Source of the DNA: Cladorhizidae sp. MBARI D1340-BT2
Taxonomy: Eukaryota; Porifera; Demospongiae; Poecilosclerida; Cladorhizidae
Assembly (NCBI GenBank): GCA_028752905.1
Contig: JAQNBH010000013.1
Coordinates: 29,446,582-29,510,581 of the forward strand
Length of the DNA stretch: 64,000 nt
Direction: 5' to 3'
Part shown: positions 1 through 12,748 of the stretch, piece after piece
Numbering within the stretch: the first letter of the stretch is position 1
Layout: every line of letters starts with the position of its first letter
Translations under genes and position numbers: made by a program
The notes under the pieces: model-generated
Database searches by the model: none
Told to the model about the DNA's origin: nothing
Seen by the model: only the letters and a program-made list of their open reading frames with translations

Positions 1-862
1 GATTTATTACCTTCCTGTTGGTGCATTATTACCTTACTGTTGGTGTATTATTACTTTACTGTTGGTGCATTATTACCTTACTATAGGTGCATTATTACCT
101 TACTGTTGTAGCATTATTACCCTTACTGTTGGTGCATTATTACTCTTACTGTTGGATCATTACTACCCTTACTGTTGGTGCATTATTATCCTTATTGTTG
201 GTGCATTATTACTCTTACTGTTTTTGCACTATTACCTTACTATAGGTGCATTATTACCTTACTGTTGTAGCATTATTACCCTTACTGTTGGTGCATTATT
301 ACCCTTACTGTTGGTGCATTATTACCCTTACTGTTGGTGCATTATTACCTTACTGTTGGATCATTACTACCCTTACTGTTGGTGCATTATTATCCTTATT
401 GTTGGTGCATTATTACCTTATTATTGGTGCTTTATTACACTTATTGTTGGTGCATTATTGCCCTTACTGTTGGTGCAGTATTACCTTTACTGTTGGTGTA
501 TTATTACCCTCACTGTTGGTGTATTATTACCCTTACTGCTGGTGCATTATTATCCTTACTTTTGGTGCATTATTACCCTTACTGTTAGTGTATTATTACC
601 TTTACTGTTGGTGTATTATTACCCTTACTGTTGGTGCATTATTACCCTCACTGTTGGTGTATTATTACCCTTACTGCTGGTGCATTATTATCCTTACTTT
701 TGGTGCATTATTACCCTTACTGTTGGAGCATTAATACCCTAACTGTTGGTGTATTATTGCCCTTACCGTTGTTGCATTATTACCCTTACTTTTGGTGCAT
801 TATTACCCTTACTGTTGGAGCATTAATACCCTAACTGTTGGTGCATTATTACCCTTACTGTT
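1..862. repeat. 23-bp AT-rich minisatellite
   Basis: A unit of 22-23 bp (core TTGGTGCATTATTACCCTTA) repeats about 37 times with point changes. The array enters from outside the window. All forward frames stay open because the unit lacks in-frame stops, which gives spurious repetitive ORFs of up to about 226 residues (LLLVHYYPYCWCIIT-type). I do not regard these as genes. Confidence 0.9.
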
Positions 863-2414
863 GATGCACATTACGTATGTCGTCCTAACATTATGGAAGT
901 ATTGTTTCATGAAAGTTATGTTATTTACCAGAGTTCTGACATGTAATAAAGTCCATTGATACATATTTTGTAATGTATCCTAACACTACATATGCACATG
1001 CCTGATATTATACTATATTGTAGGATAATTTTGCAACACTTCAAGTGTTACAACATATTTATTATTCTGATTAATTTATTTTATTATATTAAAATGAAAA
1101 TATTTGTACATAAAAATATAGCCAACAACAAAAGCCCGACCGTCTATGTCATGACAATATAATTATCAGCATGGTGGCTTAAAGGCTCAGTACTAAAGTA
1201 GTTTCCTCTCCTGTCAGCACTGCTCATCTTTGAAGTAAATATTGAAGTTACTGCCTAACCTGTTATTTGTTTCACTCTCTGACTCAGGTCTCTGTGAAGG
1301 GATCTCTATTTTTAGAACTTCACAATCATGACTGCAGGCAATCTTGATGTGGTCAAGAAGGTGTGGTTTACAAAGAAAGAGGCATGGCCAATGGTGAAAG
1401 TGAGTGTGGTTCTGTGTCAACACGCACACAAAAAGAGAACCCCCTCTGGCTATGGAGCCGGGGTCACATGCCTCAAATAATGCGGGCTTACAGTCGTCAT
1501 TGTCAGGAGACTGATTGAAAGAATGCTCAGCAGCAGTTCATAACCTAGACTACCCAGGCTGCACAAGCTTATGTTGGAATGAAGGTCATAGTAAGAGAAG
1601 GGCCGATAAAACAACAGATTCAAAGTTAGGAATTAGAACTGGCTGCACAGGGAAGTGCCGGGGAAGTGAGAACAGCTTTTTTTAATGTAGAAAAAGGAGT
1701 GCACAGAAATTAAGTTGAATACCCAGTACGTTTACTCTGGAAGCCACAGCTGTGTGTAATAGTACTGTTGAACGAACAGAAATTAATAGTGAATATATAA
1801 TAGTGTGTTGAAAGAAATACATTTTCATTTCGTAGGGAATCCTTCTGAAAAGCAACAAGCAGGTCTATGCACACTACTGGCAGCTGTAGTTTACAGTGAC
1901 AGCTCAGTTTAACTTTATCAAGATGATTGCATTAACCACAGGAAGGGACATGTGAGTGTGTGTGGTGGTGGGGAGAACATATAAACAAATAATAATGTTA
2001 CCTAGCGCACATTGTCAATCTTCACATCTTTTAAAATCCGTGTGTAAGGGCTGGTGTAGGAGGATTGTATGCCCGGGACTGGTGTACTAATAGCGGATGC
2101 AATCTTCTACAACTGCATTAGTCTACTAGTGAAGAAATAGTTTCCTAGGATAATCTGTACGTAGGAGACCAAATATCCTAGTAAACTTCAAGACAAGTAG
2201 ATTAGCAAATCTCTCACACTGAATCATGAATGGCTATGTTAATCTCGTGCTGCACAGAGTGAATGTGCTCTCTGAGTGCAATTTTGTTATACGTTATATA
2301 CAATAACAACAATTTTAATGTGAATGAATATCTATAACAACCATAGAGTGTGAAATTAATGACTTGTTCACTTAAATTTTACTGTCTTCATATTCCCATT
2401 GAAGTTGACTCTTC
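863..2414. other. Unannotated spacer
   Basis: I see no convincing coding region, RNA gene or terminal repeats here. Reading frames are short and lack recognisable domains. Base composition is ordinary AT-rich intergenic DNA. Confidence 0.5.
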
Positions 2415-2581
2415 CTGATGTCATACATAAGGGCAGCCATGCAGTCAGCATGAATGATGTTGGAGAGGAGCAGTAATGTGATACAGGCATCTGATGTCAT
2501 ATATAAGGGAGGCCATGCAGTCAGCATGAATGATGTTGGAGAGGAGCAGTAATGTGATACAGGCATCTGATGTCATATATA
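2415..2581. repeat. 76-bp tandem duplication
   Basis: Two nearly identical 76-bp units start at 2415 and 2491 (both open with CTGATGTCATA), and a partial third starts at 2567. The third copy runs straight into the TTA-rich microsatellite that follows. Confidence 0.85.
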
Positions 2582-3017
2582 AATATTATGATTATTATTA
2601 TTTTTGTTATTATGCTTATGCTTATTATTATTATTACTATTATTTCTATTAGTACTATTGTTATTGGCTTTATTATTACTTTTAGTACTATTAGTACTAT
2701 TGTTAATGTGTGGTTGTTTTGGTTGTTATGATAATTAAGATTATTATTATTATTACTACTATTAGTACTATTGTTATTGTTATTATTATTATTATTATTA
2801 TTATGATGATAAGATTATTATGATTATTATTGTTATTATGGTAATTATTATTTTTATTATTATTATTATTATCGTTATTATTATTAATATGATTAACAAA
2901 TTATTATTATCATTACTATTGTTATTATTATAATTATTATGATTGTTATTATGATGATTATGATTGTTTTTTAAATTATTATTGTTATTATTATTGTTGT
3001 TGTTATTGTTATTGTTA

Positions 3018-3087
<70 letters not shown>

Positions 3088-3212
3088 TATTATTATTGTT
3101 ATTATTATTATTATTATTTTTTTATTTATTTTTTATTTTTTTATTTATTTTTTTATATTTTTTTTATTATTATATATTAAATTTTTTATTATATATATAT
3201 ATATATATATAT
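2582..3212. repeat. (ATT)n microsatellite ending in (AT)n
   Basis: Impure TTA/ATT repeats become nearly pure between about 3020 and 3115, then T-rich, then an (AT)n run at 3190-3212. The array abuts the 3' end of the retrotransposon copy at 3215-4524. Poly-Leu, poly-Ile and poly-Tyr frames in it are artefacts. Confidence 0.9.
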
Positions 3213-3214
3213 GT

Positions 3215-4524
3215 ATAGGTACAATCTAAATGATGTCCATCAATCCCATCTGCTGTCCCATTGTTCCCAAAACAGAACTTGCATTTCCCCTCTGAATTGC
3301 AACTGAGATCCTCTGTAGCAGGTACTGAAATGAGTCTCTATCTTCAGTGGCTATCTTGAGGGGACGTCCAAGTTCTCGTAAAAAGACCTTTGTTTTGGGC
3401 CCAAAAACATCACAGGTCTCCACTGCCACTGTATGAACAGGTAGGATGAGTCTATTGCAGTACTTTGACATCTTCATTTCCTCTGCTTTTGCTGCTACTG
3501 CACCGAGTTTGTTTACCGCCAGCCTCATATTTCAAGCCGCAAAAGTGTCTGCACATGTAGCATCCCAGACCAGGAGCTTCCCTCTTGACCATGGAACAAT
3601 GGACATGTCATCAGGTCTCTTCCCATCTGATCTCATTAGGTCCGAGGGTTCAAGGCAGGAAGGGATCTTAGCAGACACCAGTGATCTATGTATTATATCA
3701 TTGATGGCAGCGTGTCGAGAGTGCCTGCCCTGATCTCATTTTGCAACTAAGCCCATGGGTAGCCATATGGTCCATGGCATCTCCACAATGTTCACATTGA
3801 TGGTGTTGACATAGTGGCTCCAAGTCTGAGGCCTATGGCAATGCGGATGGAGTCATCAGACATTCTCAAACCCAGAGAGGAGACAGGCAAGGCATTTAAC
3901 CATGCACCAGACTCTGTAGCAGAGGTGGCAATGAGGCGAGCTCTGGACTGAGCATCAGGAGCTTCAGCAAGTAGGAAATCTGCTCTGGCTTGTACTCTTG
4001 GATGGTCCCACACTTTCTGGTGATGTGAGGCAGGAGGGAGAGGAGGAGATTGCTCATCACCCTCCTGCCACACTGACAGAGCTGATGTTACTAGAGGAGT
4101 AGAGCAACCTTGAAGTGGTTCTGGAAGCAAGTGCTGGACTAGGTCAGTTGATGCTTGAACAGAAGCTAGATAAGATGATGGTGCAATAATATGAACTGCA
4201 TTCCTAATTCCTAGGCAACCATTTTTCACTGGTAAGGTTGCTTGCAGCCATGATTTATCACTCAGGTTTGTGTTGGAGATGTTGCTGAGGATTGAACGAA
4301 GAAGAGCATCATACTCCTCCAGACATGAAGATGCAAAGCAAGGAGCAGTCCTGAGGATGTGCATCATCTGGGAAATAGCAAATGAGTGGCGCAATAATAC
4401 CAGTGCATGTATATAGGTGTTTAATTCTATCTCCCATCAACTTCAAAACATTCACTTTCTCACCAATATACTTGTTCACACACCTGGGATCCCCGAGCGG
4501 AGACCCTAAAAGGGTGGCATCGTC
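3215..4524 (-). pseudogene. RLE-type non-LTR retrotransposon, 5'-truncated copy A
   Basis: The minus strand encodes the C-terminal part of a reverse-transcriptase polyprotein. Frame 4394-3792 (200 aa) is the thumb and connection region (LRTAPCF, ESGAWLNALPVSSLGLRM). The next part carries the nuclease-like motifs KRPDD and WDATCADT at about 3640-3570. Frame 3528-3226 is the C-terminal tail (VAVETCDVFGPKTKVFLREL, LLQRISVAIQRGNA). The frames are mutually shifted, so the copy is dead. Homologous blocks recur in six other places in this window. The 5' side is cut in mid-RT and joins (ATT)n directly at about 4525; the 3' side meets the AT/ATT tract at 3213. Assignment to RLE-bearing elements rests on the CCHC-then-PD...D arrangement known for the R2/R4 groups and is inference. 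Confidence 0.8.
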
Positions 4525-4525
4525 A

Positions 4526-4526
<1 letters not shown>

Positions 4527-4567
<41 letters not shown>

Positions 4568-4648
4568 GTTGTTGTTGTTGTTGTTGTTGTTATTATTATT
4601 ATTATTTTTATATTTTTTTATATTTTTTAAAAAAATATTATTATTATT
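4527..4648. repeat. (ATT)n microsatellite with (GTT)n block
   Basis: ATT repeats, a (GTT)n run at about 4567-4590, then ATT and T-rich sequence. It separates two same-strand retrotransposon copies, lying at the 5' truncation of one and the 3' end of the other. Confidence 0.9.
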
Positions 4649-6660
4649 ATTATCACCAAAACAAAACAATAATATAGTACACAAGACAGAAAAAGAAAGA
4701 TAGAAAATATAAATTGATAATAATAATAAAGACACGCTGAAGAGAACAGGTCCCCAAAACTGCTGCTGTGTTACCATGCTGCATGACAACAGACAGCCTC
4801 TGCAGCAAGATATGGTGCGAAAGAGTGTCTGGGCATGCAACATCCCAGACCAGCACATGACCATTCTTCCATGGGCAGAGAGAGGCACCATCAGGGCATT
4901 TTCTATCACCATGACAAATACCAGAAGGCTCTAGGTGTGCAGGAATCTTAGCAGTGGCAAGAGATCTTTTAATGATGTCATTCATTGCCGCATGCCTAGG
5001 TGACGCCCCTGACCTGTCCTGCAGCTGAAACCATGTCTCCCTAGCTGGTACACCTGTACACCGCAGTGATGACAAATATGGAGCCTACTGAGGGCTATAC
5101 TTAGAACGACGGCCTGTGGACACTTGAACAGTCTCATCATCCATGTATGAACCAAGTGATGACATAGGCAGAGCATACAGCCAGGCCCTAGACTCTTCTT
5201 GATGCAAGCAGTAGACTTAACATCATGCTGTACCGAATCCATCAAGCCAATGTATGAGGCCTTGACACGAAGGGTATCCCATGTCTTCTGATGGAAGGAA
5301 GCTGGTGCGTTAGGGAGAGACTCAGAATGATCCTGATGCAATGAGGTAAGTCTACACACAAAATCAGGGTAGAGGCAATCATGGAATCTAGCAGGCATAA
5401 TCTGGTGGATGAGGTCGAATGTGCTACTTGCAGAAGCCAGAAAGGCGGACGGTGCAAGCATAGCAGCACTCCTAATTCCTAAACCACCATACTTGACTGG
5501 CAGAGAATCCTGTGTCTAGGTGAGTGAGTTAGTAGCAAGCTGAATATTGGTGATTTCACTTAGGATGGAACATAGGAGGTCATTGAATTCTGTGAGTTTA
5601 GATGAAGCAAGACATGGTGCCTTACGTAACAAGTACAGCAGCTTAGACATGGTAAAATCATGTTGGAGCAAGTAAAGTGCGTCATGTGCCTGTAGCTGAC
5701 AAAGTCTATTTCGCATCACCTCCAATCACTTTGTTTTAGCAGTATATTGGCATCTTCACTCCCTTGCTATCTCCTATATATAAGAGAGCCTAGGAAAGGG
5801 GCATCTTCAGGGTTAAGCTCCGGTATTGCACATAGTAACTCATCAATAACACAAGGGTCATGGCTAATTTTCTTCGGTTAAGCTGCAGACTGACCCCGCA
5901 AGCCATTGATTTTAATAAAATCATTGATGACATCTTCTACTGAATTCCTCAGGCAGCTGTCATCCAAGTTAAAAAAATCAGCTCAGCTTTGAGATGGCTC
6001 ATTGACTTTTGGATTGTGAGACAGAAAAGGAGTGGACCTAGAGGGTCACCTCGTTGGATACCCTCATAGGAATGAATAATCTTATTCCCACCAAAAAAAG
6101 GAGGAGGGAGAGCTATAGGCAGAATATACCAGAGGCAGGAGAGCAGGAGCTAACTCTTCCATGGCTGTGAACATTTTGTCACAACAGATCGAGCATTACA
6201 GAAGTCCAACTTTAAACAAAGCTTGGCCAGGCTTTAAGGAATGGATATATATACAGGAAGCATGAACAATAGCTTCTGCTCCACCCTTAGTGCCAAAACC
6301 AAGTTGAAAAGGTGTTAGTAGCTCACTCATGGACACCTTCACGTGAAGGCCAGCACACTTGGCAGTTAAACACCCTCCACTGCAATAGGCCTCACCCCAC
6401 CCCACTTTTTATTCAATGCTATCAAAGAGGCCCCCCAAAAAGAAGTGACACACACTAGGAGGAGCTTTACCTGGAAGAACAAGGTTAAAAAAAGGTTGTA
6501 GCTGTTAGCAAAACAGGACCACCACTCCCTGCAGAATCACTAATCAAGTCCTTAAGACATTGTGCACAAAGCCCATCTGGACCTCCTGCTGATCCACTGG
6601 GAAATCAGAGAATAGCTACGGACTCTGAAATAACTATGCAACCGTATGGATCCAAAGTGG
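4649..6660 (-). pseudogene. RLE-type non-LTR retrotransposon, 5'-truncated copy B
   Basis: Reading from 6660 down, the minus strand shows the conserved pre-RT segment (GGPDGL at about 6570), an RT fragment (QLGFGTKGGAEAIVHA, about 6310-6260), motif B (GIQRGDPLGPLLFCL, about 6060-6010), the thumb (SKLLYLLRKAPCLASSKL, 5650-5590), ESRAWL-like and SSLG segments near 5200-5150, and the nuclease-like motifs KCPDG and VWDVACPD at about 4900-4830. Stops and frameshifts are frequent and the motif C region is not recognisable, so it is inactive. Both ends abut (ATT)n. It is the same family as the copy just downstream and in the same orientation. Protein identity is firm; exact ends are good to about 20 bp. 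Confidence 0.8.
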
Positions 6661-6735
6661 GGGGTTATTATTGTTATTATTGTTGTAATTTTTATTCTTG
6701 TTGTTGTTGTTATTATTATTATTATATTATTATTA

Positions 6736-6805
<70 letters not shown>

Positions 6806-6956
6806 GTTATTATTGTTATTATTGTTATTATTATTATGATTATGATATTCTCCTCCTCCTCCTCCTCTCTTCTTCTTATTGTTATTGTTATTATTATTAT
6901 TATTATTATGATTATGATATTCTCCTCCTCCTCCTCCTCTCTTCTTCTTATTGTTA

Positions 6957-7005
<49 letters not shown>

Positions 7006-7032
7006 TATTATTATTAATATTATTATTATTAC

Positions 7033-7075
<43 letters not shown>

Positions 7076-7181
7076 GTTGTTGTTATTATATTATTGCTAT
7101 TGTTATTTATTATTATTATCATCATCATCATCATCATCATCATTATATTGTATTATTATTATTACATTATAATTATTATTA

Positions 7182-7260
<79 letters not shown>

Positions 7261-7336
7261 GTTATTATTATTATTATTATGATATTCTCCTCCTCCTCCT
7301 CTCTTCTTCTTATTGTTGTTATTATTATTATTGTTA

Positions 7337-7403
<67 letters not shown>

Positions 7404-7500
7404 TAATTATATTATTATTAATTATTCTTATTCTTCTTATTATTATTATCACTATTACTATTATTATTATTAATTATTCTTATTCTTATTCTTATTGTTA
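6661..7500. repeat. Composite (ATT)n microsatellite
   Basis: Long impure ATT/GTT repeat. A block combining GATTATGATATTC with (CTC)n and TTCTTCTTATTG occurs at about 6838, 6909 and 7279, so the array has a higher-order structure. A (CAT)n run lies at 7119-7143. The left edge is the 5' truncation point of a retrotransposon copy. Confidence 0.9.
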
Positions 7501-9134
7501 TTGGTGGAAAAATAAAAATAAAGTGGGGGAAAAAATGGGGAGAACAGATAGTGGAGGGTGGAAGGAAAGAAAGCTCGAGTGCTTCCATATTGGTGGCAAA
7601 TTAGAGTGCAATTATAATTTTTATGCTGCAATAAAAAGTGTAATTACATTCTGATTGGCTAATAGCTAACTGTAAAATATCATACTAATAACCACAAAAC
7701 TCCATGGCATTGTTCTACAGGAAGTGGTGAATTATTAGTGTAGAGTTCTTTGATTTCCTGCACTGCTTATTTGCAGGGGACTTCTAGAATTTTTCCAGGA
7801 TGATACCAAGTATATAGTAACCCATCCAAGAAACGTTTTAAGCCATTCATATTCTGAAGAAAGTAGCTCTTTTTTTAATGCTTTTTGTGTCTTTGCAGGG
7901 AATACCCTTACATGCATCATTTAAAATTCCCAACAACAGCACATGTATAACCCAACATGGCAGCATTTTGAACACATGCAGTACTCACCTAAAGTAGTCA
8001 AAATTGAGTGAATTTTTTTAATGACCCCTCAAACCCCGAAAATTTCACACTTGTCAAAATTAAGTGAGTTATTTTCCTATTCCCATGAATCACCAACGAA
8101 ACCCCCCCAAAAATTATGTAGTGCTATATCATTCTTGACAGGAAATAGCACAGCCATGGAATAGTAGAGGCAGCAGCAACCTAGGGCAGCAATGACGAGA
8201 TGCTGCATGAAGCAACAGCATAAGAGAATTTAGAATTCCCTGCATCATGAGATCCGCTAATGATATAGCCACTAAATAGAGGCAGCAAACTAGTGCAGTA
8301 CTAAAACAAACCTGCACCAGCAAGAGGATAAGCAAAGAAGAACCATTACTATGTTCAAGTGGAGACAGCTATTAGATGCCTGTGTCCTTCATCATGGGAA
8401 ACCACAGATGCAGGGTGCCTAAGTCCTGCTTCATGGGGAGCCAAGCAATTACGGAATGGCCGATGGAAGCTTTGGGGGGATTTTTGCAATCCAGAAGCAG
8501 GATCCTATCAGGCACCTCTGTGGTTGGATAATGCACTTTGGAGTGTAACAGTGATCAATACTTCCATCACTTCTTTGTTTTCTAGGTAGCACGGGGTAAA
8601 ACTATCACTTATGTTTACTATCTGGTGTGGCCTCCAGAAAGAATAGCTATAACACATACATAATGACTTTCTCCATAACCAAATAAAATTTTCTCATTTG
8701 ACAATTTGGCTAGACATGAATGTTAAAGCATCTAGCCAAAAGCTCGAGTGAATAAATATAAGTTTATTATGGATTCAGCATTCAATACAAAGGATTTGAG
8801 ACCCCACTGTGGATGGTCAACGAGAAGTCACCAAATGTTGGCAATTCTGGTAAGGTGTAACTCATGACTGATATACTTTATAAAACTAAAGTCTTTTATA
8901 CTAAACCTAACAATAATTACATTCCTTATGCTTGGCTATACAGAAATGAAACATCACCAAATAATTACATAAAATAAGAAGTGCAATGATATATGACAAC
9001 ATCTGGTCTTAATGGAGTGGAGAGGATGTGAGGAGGAATAGTTGCAGGAGTGTTCTCAGCCTCCAAAGGTGAAGGTCAGCATAAAGCATGCTGCCAACTG
9101 GTAGAAGTGTTCGATTCCCAGAACAATAGATCTC
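7501..9134. other. Unannotated spacer
   Basis: No gene recognised. A low-similarity internal repeat (TCATGGGRARCCA-like) lies at 8390-8440. The segment at 8735-8755 contains CATCTAG and CTCGAG words like those in the foldback at 53.2 kb. None of the short ORFs shows a family signature. Confidence 0.45.
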
Positions 9135-9450
9135 ATGCCTCCATGCAGAGCAGCCTTGGGCAATGGCAGGTCTGAGCCACGCCTACATGTAGAGCAGCCC
9201 AGGTCTGAGCCACACCTCCATGTAGAGCAGCCTTGGTCAATGACAGGTCTGAGCCACACCTCCATGTAGAGCAGCCTTGGGCAATGGCAGGTCTGAGCCA
9301 CACCTCCATGTAGAGCAGCCTTGGGCAATGGCATGTCTGAGCCACGCCTCCATGTAGAGGCAATGGCAGGTCTGAGCCACGCCTCCATGTAGAGCAGCCT
9401 TGGGCAATGTCAGGTCTGAGCCACACCTCCATGTAGAGCAGCCTTGGCTG
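9135..9450. repeat. 44-bp minisatellite
   Basis: The 44-bp unit (starts GAGCCACACCTCCATGTAGA) repeats about seven times, with GAGCC starts at 9251, 9295 and 9339. Some units lack the CAGCCTTGGG part. Minus-strand frames give a repetitive MEVWLRP... product that I treat as spurious. Confidence 0.9.
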
Positions 9451-9483
9451 GTGGACATCACTTCAGAATACAAGGGGCAAACT

Positions 9484-10036
9484 TCACTGTATGGCAACCA
9501 CTGGTGTACAGAGTGGCCAGAGGTGACTGTGAGCTGCAGACTCACTAGGAGAATGTAAAAGAGAGTGAGTGGAAGAAAAGCAGCAGCAAAGAACTGGAGC
9601 CAGTTTATGCATACTATTCTTTACAAGGTCTGCAGTTGATGTAGCTGCAGGAGTAGAAAGCCAGGCCATAGTCTTTCTTGCATCTGCCACAGAAACATCC
9701 CTCACCATTTCAATCAGCTGTGGCATGGCAGCATTAAACATGGATGCATTTTGCATGGAGTAGCATTGGATTGGGTGATATATAATTGCAGTCAAGACAT
9801 AAGATAATGGCAGCATGTGAACAAACATGTCCCAGCAATGCTCCTCTTCATCATAGCACATGCAGAGGCAAGGCTGGGGCCAGCAGTATCTGTGCACTGA
9901 ACTGCTTCACTAATGGCATCAGCACAAGATTGTTAGAGTTGCATTCAGACCAAACTTGCCTTCTTCCCTCTACTTCTAGTGTAGCCTCTGCAGTAGGAAA
10001 CAGAAGTAGCAATGAGGCTAGTGAATAGTAATGCAT
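9484..10036 (-). other. Unrecognised reading frames, possible decayed gene
   Basis: Two overlapping minus-strand frames, 10036-9851 (61 aa) and 9897-9484 (137 aa), have protein-like composition without repeats (for example MPQLIEMVRDVSVADARKTM). They lie in different frames, so if they belong together there is a frameshift or an intron between them. I do not recognise the family. They could be part of a host exon or of an unknown transposon. Confidence 0.25.
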
Positions 10037-10156
10037 TTACAATTCCTGAAAGAGCTTAGGAATTTGGAATTACTATTCAACAAACTTTGTCCTCTATCAT
10101 TTGATTGTTCCATCCTATGAACACATTATATAGAGCACTGCAGGGAATGTTATATC

Positions 10157-11340
10157 AGGCCTGCAGTATAAGTATGTAGGTACTATGTATGCATGTATAT
10201 AGGTATGTACATGTAGGTACTATGTATGCATGTATATATATAACTATATAAGTATGTAGGTACTATGTATGCATGTATATATATATATATATATAACTAT
10301 ATAAGTATGTAGGTACTCTATGTAAGTATATATATATATATATATATATAGAAAAGTACTGGATATTTAATAGCTCTGCCTTAATACAGCATTGAGCACT
10401 ATTTGTAGCCTTCTCAGCAAACTACCTTCTAAGTATATATATATATATATATAAGTATGTAGGTAATATTCATGCATGTATATATAACTATATAAGTATG
10501 TAGGTACTATGTATGCATGTATATATATATAAATATATAAGTATGTAGGGACTATGTATATATAATTATATATCTATATAACTACATATAAGTATGTAGG
10601 TACTATGTATGCATGTATATATATATATATAACTATATAAGTATGTAGATACTGTGTATGCATGTATATATAACTATATAAGTATGTAGGTACTATGTAT
10701 GCATTATATATAACTATATAAGTATGTAGGTACTATCTATGCATGTATATATATATATAACTATATAAGTATGTAGGTACTATCTATGCATGTATATATA
10801 TATGTATGTAGGTACTATGTATGCACATATATATATATATAACTATACAAGTATGTAGGCAGTATGTATGTATGTATATATATATAATTATGTAGATACT
10901 ATGTATGTTCAGTATGTAACTATATAAGTGTGTAGGTACTTTGTATGTATATATATATAACTATATAAGTACGTAGGTACTATGTATGTATATATATATA
11001 ACTATATAAGTATGTAGGTGTATGTATGCATGTATATATATATAACTATAAAAGTATGTAGGTACTATGTATGCATGTATATATATATATAACTGCATGT
11101 ATATATATATATAACTACATGTATATAAGTATGTAGGTACTATGTATTCATGTATATATATAACTATATAAGTATGTAGGTACTATGTATGCATGTATAC
11201 TATATAAGTATGTAGGTACTATGTATTCATGTATATATATATATAACTATATAAGTATGTAGGTACTAATGTATGCATGTATATATATATATAACTATAT
11301 AAGTATGTAGGTACTATGTATGTATGTGTGTATGTGTGTA
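10157..11340. repeat. AT-rich minisatellite, unit 40-60 bp
   Basis: The core AAGTATGTAGGTACTATGTA, followed by TGCATG, a variable (TA)n run and AACTATAT, repeats about 20 times. Unit length varies with the (TA)n run. One interruption lies at about 10350-10435. The array ends about 75 bp before the gag start of the downstream Ty3/gypsy element, where a 5' LTR would be expected. Confidence 0.85.
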
Positions 11341-11414
11341 TAGCAAACTTGCTATAACCAAAAAAACAATCTTTCCTGCTACATAGGTATGACCAAAATG
11401 TCACAAATCCATAT

Positions 11415-12240
11415 ATGGAACAGCCAGGTACTTTCAATTTCAAGAAGCAGATGACTGGCCTCAATGGAAGAGGAGTTTAGGATAGCTCCATGCCTCTGCA
11501 CAGATGCAGAGCTAAAACAAGTGCACACACTCATGTATTGTCTGATGAAGAAGCAGAAGCAGTCCTCACCTCAACAAATGCTACCAAAGATGAGAGGAAA
11601 GAATATTTGCAAGTGATAGGGAAATTCGACTCACTCTTCAGAGTCCAAAATAATGTCATTTACGAGAGAGCTCAATTCAATCGCAGAGACCAACATCAAG
11701 GGGAATCGGCAGAGGAATGTACCATGGATCTCTACCGACTCATAGAGAACTGTGATTAAGTACAGAGGTGATAAGAGACCGACTCGTGGGTATAGGAGAC
11801 AAAACACTCTCTTGTAGTGGGTATAGGAGACAAAACACTCTCTTGTAGTGGGTATAGGAGACAAAACACTCTCTTGTAGTGGGTACAGGAGACAAAACAC
11901 TCTCTTGTAGTGAGTATAGGAGACAAAACACTCTCTGAACACCTCCAACTCAACTCAGAGCTAATGCTGGAAAAGACAAAAATGATCCGACAACAAGAAG
12001 TGGTGCAAAGTCAACAACAACAACTAGAAAATGGAGCAGAACTAACCAGCAACCTCGATGAGGTGCACAGCAAACACAAGAGGGCCACACTTGACAACAG
12101 ATGGAAAGGGATGGGGAGAAAGAGCAAAGCTAACCCGTGTAGTCGTTGCAGAAAATCCCCCCCCCCCCCAGGAAGAGGCAACATGCCACACATGCCAGAA
12201 GAAGGCCAGTCCAGTGTCCAATCCTCCACAAAAATGGTGA
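11415..12240 (+). pseudogene. Ty3/gypsy gag (broken)
   Basis: The probable start ATG is at 11415 (MEQPGTFNFKK), but that frame stops after about 21 codons. The best gag frame, 11490-11759, gives an 89-residue piece typical of gypsy capsid (ATKDERKEYLQVIGKFDSLF, ESAEECTMDLYRLIENCD). A 31-bp tandem expansion follows, then LSEHLQLNSELMLEKTKMIR from 11930. Two CCHC knuckles are suggested at 12135-12210 (CSRC in one frame, CHTCQKK in another), split by a slipped poly-C run at about 12158-12169. Confidence 0.8.
11786..11942. repeat. 31-bp minisatellite inside gag
   Basis: Five copies of a 31-bp unit with core TATAGGAGACAAAACACTCT. One copy reads as the gag segment GIGDKTLSEHLQL, so the array grew from coding sequence. 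Because 31 is not a multiple of 3, each added unit shifts the gag frame. Confidence 0.9.
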
Positions 12241-12300
12241 GCAATATGTCAGCAGAAAGCTATCTAGACACAGCCTGTCTGGATACTGTGTCAGCCTGCC

Positions 12301-12457
12301 TGGAGTAGACATGGTTACCATGACTGAGCTAAGTGGAACCAAGGTTGCATTCAAGCTAGACACTGGAGCAGAGGTGACCATAACCTCATCCCAAGAAATA
12401 GGCAAACTGAAGCTTAACATTGCAGGAAAGAACTTACACAAGCCTTCCTGTCAGTCC
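12301..12457 (+). pseudogene. Ty3/gypsy aspartic protease fragment
   Basis: The plus-strand frame gives VAFKLDTGAEVTITSSQE. DTGA is the retroviral-type aspartic protease active-site motif, preceded by the usual hydrophobic strand. The fragment runs into a 20-bp tandem repeat before the flap and C-terminal half of the protease, so the domain is incomplete. Confidence 0.75.
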
Positions 12458-12537
12458 CTGGATGTAGCAGGACAGCCCTGGATGTAGCAGGACAGCCCTG
12501 GATGTAGCAGGACAGCACCTGGATGTAGCAGGACAGA
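12458..12537. repeat. 20-bp tandem repeat at the protease 3' side
   Basis: About four copies of CTGGATGTAGCAGGACAGCC, some 1-2 bp longer. The first copy is continuous with the protease frame (LDVAGQPW), so the repeat again derives from element coding sequence. Confidence 0.9.
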
Positions 12538-12748
12538 TCTGGGGCAATCTCACCTACAAAATATAGACAGTCAATTAAACAACTATGTAGTCTTTGTTGT
12601 GGATGGATTGAAATTAAACTTCCATCAATCAACAACCTCCACCTTGTACGGCAGATGTTGTAGATTGTGACAAGTGTGAGATAATGGAGATATTCCCATT
12701 GAAGGTGTAGGTATTCCTGGTCAAAGAGTCAAGCCAAACACAAAGCCC

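Noticed and set aside
2964..3218. Poly-Leu, poly-Ile, poly-Tyr and poly-Asn ORFs here and at 6.6-7.5, 27.5-28.1, 48.2-48.7, 53.6-54.0, 56.3-57.2 and 58.4-58.9 kb
   Set aside because: Translations of (ATT)n/(TAA)n microsatellites.
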